Source: Trebonia kvetii (lineage in GTDB: Bacteria; Actinomycetota; Actinomycetes; Streptosporangiales; Streptosporangiaceae). From it: 64,000 nucleotides of DNA. The notes below the pieces were generated by a model, which ran no database searches, was not told the origin of the DNA, and saw nothing but the letters and a program-made list of their open reading frames with translations. The number at the start of each line of letters is the position of its first letter. Within the stretch, counting starts at the first letter, position 1. Positions 26,809-33,307 of this stretch are shown here, piece by piece. The stretch lies in the NCBI RefSeq assembly GCF_007827045.1, contig NZ_RPFW01000008.1, positions 310,001 to 374,000 of the forward strand, written 5' to 3'. The position numbers were made by a program, and so were the translations under genes.

Positions 26809-28470
26809 ATGACGCAGTTGTTCAACGCTAGTGAGTACCTGCTCGACCGGCGGATCGCGGCCGGTGACGGCGCCCGGGTCGCGCTGACCGGCCCGGCGGG
26901 CGACCTTAGCTACGCCGAGCTGCACGACCGGGTCCGCCGGACCGCGGCCGGCCTGCGCGCCGCCGGCGTCCAGCCGGAACAGCGCATTGTGATGGTCATG
27001 GCGGATTCGCCACAGTTTGTGGTCGTTTACCTCGCGGCGATGCGGGTAGGCGCAATTCCAGTGCCAGTCTCGACGATGCTCCGTTCCGACGGAATCGCCG
27101 AGCTGCTGCGTGACTCGCGAGCCAGGTTCCTGGCGGTCACCAGCGAGTTTGCCGCCGCCGCGGAGTCGGCCGTGGCGGCGGCGCCCGAACTGGCCGGAGT
27201 GCTGGCTGACATCCCGCTTTCCGCCAGCACCCGGCCAGTTCACCTAGTTTCCCCGGGGGGACGACCCCCCCAGACCCCCCCGGTTTATCTGCTGGACGAA
27301 CTGGCGGGCGCGGCGCCCGACGACTCGGTCTACGACACGAGCGCGGATTCCCCTGCCTTCTGGCTGTATACCTCGGGCACCACCGGCACCCCCAAAGGCG
27401 CCATGCACCGGCACGGCTCGGTCGAGGTGGTCTGCGAGACCTACGGCAAGCAGGTGCTCGGCATCCGCCCTGAGGACCGCTGCCTGTCGGCGGCCAAGGC
27501 CTTCTTCGCCTACGGCCTCGGCAACTCGGTGCTGTTCCCGATGTCGGTCGGCGCGGCGAGCGTCCTGCTGCCGTCGCCGTCGCGGCCCGACGTGATCGCG
27601 GAGACCGCCGCCAAGCACGGCGCGACCCTGTTCTTCGGCGGCCCGACGTTCTTCGCCAACATGCTCCGCGCCGGCCTGGCGCCCGACGCCCTGGGCGGTG
27701 TGCGACTCGCCGCGTCCGCGGGCGAGGCGCTGCCCGCCGCGCTGTACCAGCGGTGGACTAGCCACTTCGGCATCGACATTATCGACGGCATCGGCATGAC
27801 CGAGATGCTGCACATCTTCCTGTCCAACGCCCCCGGTGCCGTCAAGCCCGGGACCACCGGCGTGCCGGTGCCCGGTTACGACCTCAAGCTCGTCGACGAG
27901 GACACCGGCGCCGAGGTGCTCGAAGCCGGCCACGCGGGCACGCTGTTCGTGCGCGGCTCTTCCACCGCGACCGGCTACTGGGCTCGCTACGACGCGTCCA
28001 GGCTCGTCTACCAGGGCGAGTGGCTGCGCACCGGCGACACGTACGTCCGCGACGCCGACGGGTACTACGAGTGCCTCGGCAGGACCGGCGACATGATCAA
28101 GGCGTCGGGCATCTGGGTCTCACCGATGGAGGTCGAGGCGCGGCTGCTGTCCCACCCGGCGGTCGCCCAGGCCGTCGTCGTGGCCGCGCGCGACGCCGAC
28201 AGCCTGGAGAAGCCGGTCGCCTACGTGGTGCTCGCGCCGGGCGCCGCGGTCACCGAGGCGGAGCTCATCGAGCACTGCCGCGAGGCGCTCCCGTCGTTCA
28301 AGCGGCCGCGCGCCGTCGTGTTCACCGACGGTTTCCCGACCACGGCCACCGGAAAGATCCGCCGCGTGGAACTGCGGACCATGGCCGCGAACGTGCTCCG
28401 GCCTGGTTCACCCCCCGCCTCCGGTCTCGCCTCCCCAACCCCGACCCCGACAGCGGCCGAGGCACCCTGA
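26809..28470 (+). CDS. Benzoate-CoA ligase family protein
   Basis: 553-residue ANL-superfamily ligase activating benzoate (or a related acid) through an adenylate to the CoA thioester, supplying BoxB. Motifs: LYTSGTTGTPKGAMH (P-loop-like), DGIGMTEMLHIFL, EWLRTGDTYVRD and the C-terminal catalytic Lys in TTATGKIRR. AAKAFFAYGLGNS and FFGGPTFFANML are typical of benzoate-CoA ligases. About residues 150-158 (SPGGRPPQTPP) are encoded by a G/C-run repeat and look inserted. A Pro/Ala/Thr tail ends the protein. The stop overlaps the next start by one base. Confidence 0.92.
   Translation: MTQLFNASEYLLDRRIAAGDGARVALTGPAGDLSYAELHDRVRRTAAGLRAAGVQPEQRIVMVMADSPQFVVVYLAAMRVGAIPVPVSTMLRSDGIAELLRDSRARFLAVTSEFAAAAESAVAAAPELAGVLADIPLSASTRPVHLVSPGGRPPQTPPVYLLDELAGAAPDDSVYDTSADSPAFWLYTSGTTGTPKGAMHRHGSVEVVCETYGKQVLGIRPEDRCLSAAKAFFAYGLGNSVLFPMSVGAASVLLPSPSRPDVIAETAAKHGATLFFGGPTFFANMLRAGLAPDALGGVRLAASAGEALPAALYQRWTSHFGIDIIDGIGMTEMLHIFLSNAPGAVKPGTTGVPVPGYDLKLVDEDTGAEVLEAGHAGTLFVRGSSTATGYWARYDASRLVYQGEWLRTGDTYVRDADGYYECLGRTGDMIKASGIWVSPMEVEARLLSHPAVAQAVVVAARDADSLEKPVAYVVLAPGAAVTEAELIEHCREALPSFKRPRAVVFTDGFPTTATGKIRRVELRTMAANVLRPGSPPASGLASPTPTPTAAEAP
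27254..27281. repeat. Second copy of the G/C-run element, inside the ligase gene
   Basis: CGGGGGGACGACCCCCC (27254-27270) followed by CAGACCCCCCCGG. The core is identical over 17 bases to 5699-5715, and in both places it is followed by NNNACCCCC. It preserves the reading frame and encodes Pro/Gly/Arg residues between two ligase subdomains. Confidence 0.75.
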
Positions 28471-29330
28471 TGCTCGACGGGTTGCCGCTCATCGACGTGC
28501 ACCTGCACACCGCGAGCAAGCCCACGCTCAAGCTGCCGTGGGAGACCTGGGTGCAGGGCTTCCCCGTCCGTGACCTGATGGACCGGCTGTACGACGCGGA
28601 CGGCACCGTGATCCCCGCGGTCTTCGATGACTATCTCGTGTCGGAGGGCGTGGACACCGGACTGCTCATGTGCGAGTACTCGCCCAAGGTCACCGGCACC
28701 CAGGCGATCGAGGACATGCTGCCCATCGCCGCGGCGGCGCCCGAGCGCATCAAGATCATCGGTAACGTCAACCCGCACCTGCACTACCCGGTCGACGAGG
28801 AGGTCCGCCGCCAGCTCACCCTCGGCGCGGTCGCACTCAAGATCCACCCGGTGCACGCGGGTGTCGCCGCCAACGACCGCATGCTCTACCCCGCCTACGA
28901 GGCCTGCCAGGCCGCGGGCATCCCGGTGGTCGTGCACTGCGGCACCTCCACGTTCCCCGGCGCCGCCAACACCTACGGCGACCCGGTGGTACTCGACGAC
29001 GTGCTCCGCGACTTCCGGTCGCTCACCCTGGTGCTCGCGCACGGCGGGCGCGGCTGGTGGTACGACGCGGCCGCCTTCCTCGCCCTGTCGAACGACCGGG
29101 TCTGGATCGAGCTGTCCGGCCTGCCGCCTGCCCGGCTGCGCGACTACTACGCCAGGCAGAACTGGAACCGCCTCACCAAGCGGATGATCTTCGGCACCGA
29201 CTGGCCGGGCATCCCGGGCATCGCCGCCAACGCCCGGGCCGTGGCCAGGCTGATGCCCGACGACGACACCGTGGCCGCCGTCCTCGCGGGCAACGCGAGC
29301 CGCGTCTACAACCTCAAGGCCGCCGCGTGA
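28470..29330 (+). CDS. Amidohydrolase-2 family metalloenzyme
   Basis: 286-residue TIM-barrel amidohydrolase. The metal-binding H-x-H lies in IDVHLHT, later ligands in ALKIHPVHAG, VVVHCGTS and LAHGGRG, and the terminal Asp in FGTDWPGI. Members hydrolyse C-N or C-O bonds or act as decarboxylases on aromatic acids (ACMSD-like). ATG at 28470 shares one base with the ligase stop, so it belongs to the box operon. It is not a standard box-pathway enzyme; hydrolysis or decarboxylation of an aromatic precursor is the natural guess. Confidence 0.85.
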   Translation: MLDGLPLIDVHLHTASKPTLKLPWETWVQGFPVRDLMDRLYDADGTVIPAVFDDYLVSEGVDTGLLMCEYSPKVTGTQAIEDMLPIAAAAPERIKIIGNVNPHLHYPVDEEVRRQLTLGAVALKIHPVHAGVAANDRMLYPAYEACQAAGIPVVVHCGTSTFPGAANTYGDPVVLDDVLRDFRSLTLVLAHGGRGWWYDAAAFLALSNDRVWIELSGLPPARLRDYYARQNWNRLTKRMIFGTDWPGIPGIAANARAVARLMPDDDTVAAVLAGNASRVYNLKAAA

Positions 29331-29355
29331 CGCTGGCTGGCCGTTCGGCAAGATG

Positions 29356-29395
29356 GTGGATAGTTCTCCACACTCCAATGTGCCGAACTATCCAC
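29356..29395. repeat. Inverted repeat between amidohydrolase and dehydrogenase genes
   Basis: GTGGATAGTT (29356-29365) and AACTATCCAC (29386-29395) pair perfectly, flanked by further AGA/TCT matches. An inner CACA/TGTG hairpin lies around CTCCAA. It sits 30 bases before the dehydrogenase ATG and interrupts an otherwise overlapping operon. It could be an internal terminator, processing site or operator. Confidence 0.65.
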
Positions 29396-29424
29396 TGTCT
29401 TCGGGATGGGGGCACAAGCACGTC

Positions 29425-31023
29425 ATGAACCGCTCCGTTGGGATCATTGGCGCGGGCACGATGGGGGCGGGAATCGCCCAGGTGGCCGCGGTGGCCGGAC
29501 ACCGGGTGCTGATCGCCGACGCGATGCCGGGCGCCGCGGACCGCGCCGTCGCGGGCATCCGCGACCGGGTCAAGGCGCAGGTCGCCAAGGGCCGGCTCAG
29601 CGTCGACCCGGACGAGCTCGATCTCACCGCCGCGGACTCCGCCGACGCCCTCTCCGGGTGCGGCATCGTCATCGAGGCGATCGTCGAGGACCTGGCCGCC
29701 AAGCGTGCGCTTTTCGCCGAACTTGAGACGGTCGTCGACGCCGACGCGATCCTCGCGTCCAACACCTCGTCGCTGTCGCCCACCGCGCTCGCCGCGGGCC
29801 TCACCCACCCCGGGCGCCTGGTCGGCCTGCACTTCTTCAATCCGGTCCCGGCCATGAAGCTGGTCGAGGTCATCTCCGGGCTTGCCACCGATCCCAAAGT
29901 CGCGGACGCCGCCGCGGAGCTGGCCGCTGCCTGGGGCAAGACCGTGGTCAGGTCCACAGCGACCCCGGGTTTCATCGTCAACAGGATCGCCCGCCCGTAC
30001 TACGCGGAGGCGTGGCGCATCCACGAGGAGCGGGCAACCGTTCCGGAGGCTATCGACGCGGTACTGACGGGGGCCGGCGGCTTCCGCATGGGGCCGTTCG
30101 CGCTGATGGACCTGATCGGGCACGACGTCAACGAGGCGGTGACCAGGTCGGTCTGGTCCGCGTTCGGGCACGACCCGCGGTTCGCGCCGAGCCTGGCGCA
30201 GCGCGCCCTCGTCGAGGCCGGCTGGTTTGGCCGCAAGTCGGGCCGCGGCGTCTACCCGGGCGACGGGGCGCCCGCCCCGTCGCCAGCGCCGCCGGCGCCC
30301 GCGCCGCGGGCCGTCACCGAGCACCCCGCGTTCGACGCCGCCGGCGGGCCGGTGCCGTCGCCGCTGCGCCCGCTGCTCGACCGGGCGGCCGGCGTCGCGG
30401 CGCCGCCTGGACTGCGGGACGACACCGGGGCGGGCCTGCCCGGCGGCCTCGTCGAACTGCCATCAGGCGCCTTCCTGGCGATCTGCGAGGGAACGGCCGC
30501 GACCGCTCTGTCGGCCGCGTTCGGCCGGTCCGTCATCGTCGCCGACCGCGTCCTTGACCCTGCGGCTGCCACCGCGATCGCCATTGCCGCCTCCGATGGC
30601 TGCCCGGAGCAGAGCCTCGCGGAGGCGACCGGGCTGCTTCAGGCGGCCGGTCTCGACGTGTACGTCATCGAGGACACGCCAGGCCTGATCGTGACCCGCA
30701 CCGTCGCGATGCTCGGCAACCTCGCCTTCGACGCCCTCGCCTGCGGCGTCGCAAGCGAGCCGGACATCGACGCCGCGATGCGGCTCGGCGTCAACTACCC
30801 GCTCGGCCCGCTCGCCTGGGCCCGGCAGTGGGGCGCGGGCACCGTCCTGCGCGTGCTTGACAGCCTGGAGAACTGGTACCGCGACGGTCACTACCGCGCA
30901 AGCCCGCTGCTGCGCCGCGCCGCGCTCAGCCATCGCATCACGGCAGCCCCCGCCGCGAACTCCGCTCCCGCCTCGCAGGCCACGCCCGCCCCACGGGGCA
31001 CTCCCGCCACGGACGCCCGATGA
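29425..31023 (+). CDS. 3-hydroxyacyl-CoA dehydrogenase (PaaH/HbdA-like, double C-terminal domain)
   Basis: 532 residues. N-terminal NAD fold starts VGIIGAGTMGAGIAQVAA. NTSSLSPTALAAGLTHPGR and GLHFFNPVPAMKLVEVI hold the catalytic region (His in HFFNP). The first C-terminal domain (FRMGPFALMDLIGHDVN) is followed by a Pro/Ala linker and a second copy of the domain (CGVASEPDIDAAMRLGVNYPLGPLAW), the arrangement found in PaaH-type enzymes. It oxidises 3-hydroxyacyl-CoA, here likely from the ring-opened benzoyl-CoA product. ATG at 29425 was preferred over 29353, which runs through the inverted repeat. Overlaps the hydratase gene by four bases. Confidence 0.9.
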   Translation: MNRSVGIIGAGTMGAGIAQVAAVAGHRVLIADAMPGAADRAVAGIRDRVKAQVAKGRLSVDPDELDLTAADSADALSGCGIVIEAIVEDLAAKRALFAELETVVDADAILASNTSSLSPTALAAGLTHPGRLVGLHFFNPVPAMKLVEVISGLATDPKVADAAAELAAAWGKTVVRSTATPGFIVNRIARPYYAEAWRIHEERATVPEAIDAVLTGAGGFRMGPFALMDLIGHDVNEAVTRSVWSAFGHDPRFAPSLAQRALVEAGWFGRKSGRGVYPGDGAPAPSPAPPAPAPRAVTEHPAFDAAGGPVPSPLRPLLDRAAGVAAPPGLRDDTGAGLPGGLVELPSGAFLAICEGTAATALSAAFGRSVIVADRVLDPAAATAIAIAASDGCPEQSLAEATGLLQAAGLDVYVIEDTPGLIVTRTVAMLGNLAFDALACGVASEPDIDAAMRLGVNYPLGPLAWARQWGAGTVLRVLDSLENWYRDGHYRASPLLRRAALSHRITAAPAANSAPASQATPAPRGTPATDAR

Positions 31024-31751
31024 CCCGCATCACGGTCCGCGACGAGGGCGAGGTCCGCTGGGTCGGACTCAACCGCCCGGAGAAACGCAACGCCATCGAC
31101 ATGGCGACCGCCGACGAGCTCATCGCGGCCCTGGACCAGGCCCGTAAGACCCCCTGCATCCTCATCGTCCACTCCGTCACCCCCGGCATGTTCGCCGCGG
31201 GCGCCGACATCGCCGAGCTGCGCGACCGTGACGCCGACGCCGCGCTGCTCGCCATCAACGCCGGCGTGTTCGAGAAGCTCGAGGCGCACCGCTGGCCCAC
31301 CATCGCCGTGGTCGACGGCCCGGCGCTGGGCGGCGGCTGCGAGCTCGCCCTCGCCTGTGACTTCCGCATCGCCTCGCACAACGCCTACTTCGGCCAGCCG
31401 GAGCTGTCGCTCGGCATCCTGGCCGGCGCCGGCGGCAACTGGCGGCTCGCCCAGACCGCCGGCCAGCAGGTCGCCCGCCGCATGCTCTACGCCGGCGCCC
31501 GCCTGTCCGGCGCGGAAGCCCTCGCGGCGGGCCTCGCCGATGAGGTGGCCGACGACCCGGACGAGGCGGCCAGAGCCCTGGCCGTCAAGATCACCCGTCA
31601 GTCCTGGCGCGCACTCGAGCTCACCAAGCTCGCCCTGCGCTCACACCGCCCCGCCACCACCACCTTCGACATGGCAGCCCAGGCCCTCCTCTTCGAGAGC
31701 CAGGACAAGCACGACCGCATGACCGCCTTCCTCAATCGCCGCCGCACCTAG
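31020..31751 (+). CDS. Enoyl-CoA hydratase/isomerase family protein
   Basis: 243-residue crotonase. It begins MTRITVRDEGEVRWVGLNRP, with the oxyanion segment MFAAGADIAELRD and the hallmark VDGPALGGGCELALACDFR. The PELSLGILAGAGGNWRL stretch has Gly/Ala where typical hydratases carry the first acidic residue after PE, as in several PaaF/PaaG-like members, so hydratase versus isomerase cannot be settled. The start overlaps the dehydrogenase stop (ATGA). Last gene of the box operon; followed by a nested palindrome. Confidence 0.9.
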   Translation: MTRITVRDEGEVRWVGLNRPEKRNAIDMATADELIAALDQARKTPCILIVHSVTPGMFAAGADIAELRDRDADAALLAINAGVFEKLEAHRWPTIAVVDGPALGGGCELALACDFRIASHNAYFGQPELSLGILAGAGGNWRLAQTAGQQVARRMLYAGARLSGAEALAAGLADEVADDPDEAARALAVKITRQSWRALELTKLALRSHRPATTTFDMAAQALLFESQDKHDRMTAFLNRRRT

Positions 31752-31930
31752 CCGGCCCCCGTGGCAGCCGGAATCCCCGCGCAGCCAGTATCCCGGCCGC
31801 ACCCCCTGCCCACCGCGGATCACCCCGCCCGGCCCGAGCTCCGCCACGCCGCCGGTCGCCCGAACTCATCCTCACCCGTTCCGCCACTCCCAGAAACCCC
31901 GCAGGTCACCTGCGCTTCCACGCCTCGAAC

Positions 31931-32016
31931 ATGATCACGGAACTTCCGATTACAACGGAACTTTTCTACCCAGATCGGGTAGAAAGTTCCGTCAGGATAA
32001 GAAGTTCCGTGATCAT
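31931..32016. repeat. Large nested palindrome (cruciform-like) after the box operon
   Basis: The 344-base gap 31752-32095 between the converging hydratase and nuclease-family genes contains no ORF but this structure. Outer arms ATGATCACGGAACTT (31931-31945) and AAGTTCCGTGATCAT (32002-32016) are a perfect 15-base pair. Inside, ACGGAACTTTTCTACCC (31955-31971) pairs with GGGTAGAAAGTTCCGT (31977-31992) with a single bulge. ACGGAACTT thus occurs four times, twice per strand. GC is much lower than the surroundings. Likely a bidirectional terminator or an inserted repeat. Confidence 0.8.
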
Positions 32017-32095
32017 GCGTCCGGTATGGCCGATTGGTGCGGTTTTCCGGAGTCCGGGTCACCTCCGGGCGGGCGTTCCAGGCCTGAGGCCGGCC

Positions 32096-32536
32096 TCAGG
32101 ACCCGACCGCGCCCGCGGGTCCGGGCGTGGGGGACGGCAGGTCGAGCAGGCTGGACTCGACCGCGACCGGCGCGCCGGTGATCGCGGCCAGATTCAGCGC
32201 GTCGCTTGGCCTGGCATCCACGATGGCGCCGCCGCGCAGCATGACCTCGGCGTAGAAGATGCCGTCCCGTGCACCGGTTATCCGCACCGAACGAACGGCA
32301 GAACCCGCCGCGGCCACCAGCGCCGCCATGAACTGGTACGTCATCGGGCGCGGGAACTCGATTCCCTGCAGGCTGAAGCCGAGCGCTGACGCCTCGGCGT
32401 CACCGACGCCGATTCGCAGCCGGCGCGCGTCGTCGCCCGACGCGGTGAGCTCAACGAAGAACCGCTCTCGCCGGCCCGGCCGGTCCTCGGTTCCCCTGAC
32501 CACTCCGGTGATCGTCACCGGGACCATTTCCGCCAT
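32096..32536 (-). CDS. Bifunctional nuclease (BFN/DUF151) family protein
   Basis: 146 residues from ATG at 32536 (MAEMVPVTITGVVRG); an ATG seven codons upstream is possible but has a weaker ribosome-binding context. The BFN core is seen in LQGIEFPRPMTYQFMAALVAAAG and ends in the diagnostic ARPSDALNLAAITGAPV. Members have been described with DNase/RNase activity, and in actinobacteria are usually of unknown role. The C-terminus is a short Pro/Ser/Gly tail. It converges with the box operon across the nested palindrome. Confidence 0.88.
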   Translation of the reverse strand: MAEMVPVTITGVVRGTEDRPGRRERFFVELTASGDDARRLRIGVGDAEASALGFSLQGIEFPRPMTYQFMAALVAAAGSAVRSVRITGARDGIFYAEVMLRGGAIVDARPSDALNLAAITGAPVAVESSLLDLPSPTPGPAGAVGS

Positions 32537-32601
32537 ACCCGACGTGCCTTTCCGCATGCCCGGCCCAAGACATCAAGCGTAGCCGGGAACGGCCGTCAAA
32601 G

Positions 32602-32620
32602 CCTCAGGAGGACGGCTTGG
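32602..32620. repeat. 19-base direct repeat, left copy
   Basis: CCTCAGGAGGACGGCTTGG; the right copy at 33306-33324 differs at one base (CCTCATGAGGACGGCTTGG). The two copies flank the Asp-box lipoprotein gene. The right copy is the 3' end of the GT39 gene (codons for KPSS and stop), and the left copy would encode the same residues and stop. Confidence 0.65.
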
Positions 32621-32659
32621 CCCGGCAACCGGAAACGCCGGATCCGCGTCTCAACTACC

Positions 32660-33280
32660 GTGCTGAGCCGCGTCCTCCCTGTGGCGATCGTCGCCTTCCT
32701 GCTATGCGGCTGCTCGACGCTTGGCGTCACTGCCCACATAGCCGGTCACGGGAGTTCGCCGGCCACCGTGCCAAAACCCAAGGGAATGCCGGGGATTATC
32801 AAGGCGTCCATCGCAGGTTCCCGGCCGGTGCCGGGACGGGTGTACTTCCCGCCAGGCACCCCGGTGAGCGCGGCCGACATCGGCACCCGTGCCGTCGGCA
32901 GCGGCCGGGTGGTGTACGGCCTGGCGAACCGGCGAGCCTACCTGGGCAGTGTCTGGCCCGTGATCAGCACCGATGGCGGGCTGCACTGGCAGATCGACGG
33001 GCCAGCGTTCTACTTCGCGGGAGCCTCAGGGCCGAGCGTGACGGACCGAATCGGCGCGCGTGGCGCCCGCATGGCCTGGGCGTGGGGGAATTCCGGCAAC
33101 TTCGTCAAGGTGACCACCGACGGCGGCAGGCACTGGTACATAGCCGATTTCCCGGCGGGGGTGAAGAGCGTGAGCTGGCAGGCCGGTCGCCTGACCGCTC
33201 TCGCATACTGGAACGGCCTTCACGTCTTCCGCTACGTGTCGCCTGATAACGGCAGAACCTGGCGCTCGCAGCACTCATAG
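32660..33280 (+). CDS. Lipoprotein with Asp-box (BNR) repeats
   Basis: 206 residues from GTG at 32660 with lipobox LLCGCST at residues 14-20. Three Asp-box motifs (S/T-x-D-x-G-x-x-W) are visible: STDGGLHWQI, TTDGGRHWYI and SPDNGRTWRS, typical of beta-propeller blades in sialidases and WxcI/Vps10-type sensors. Three blades are too few for a closed propeller, so the protein may be partial or oligomerise. No catalytic residues recognised. Flanked by a 19-base direct repeat, hinting at insertion. Confidence 0.8.
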   Translation: MLSRVLPVAIVAFLLCGCSTLGVTAHIAGHGSSPATVPKPKGMPGIIKASIAGSRPVPGRVYFPPGTPVSAADIGTRAVGSGRVVYGLANRRAYLGSVWPVISTDGGLHWQIDGPAFYFAGASGPSVTDRIGARGARMAWAWGNSGNFVKVTTDGGRHWYIADFPAGVKSVSWQAGRLTALAYWNGLHVFRYVSPDNGRTWRSQHS

Positions 33281-33307
33281 GCGCCAGCACCGGGCGCGGT
33301 ACGCACC

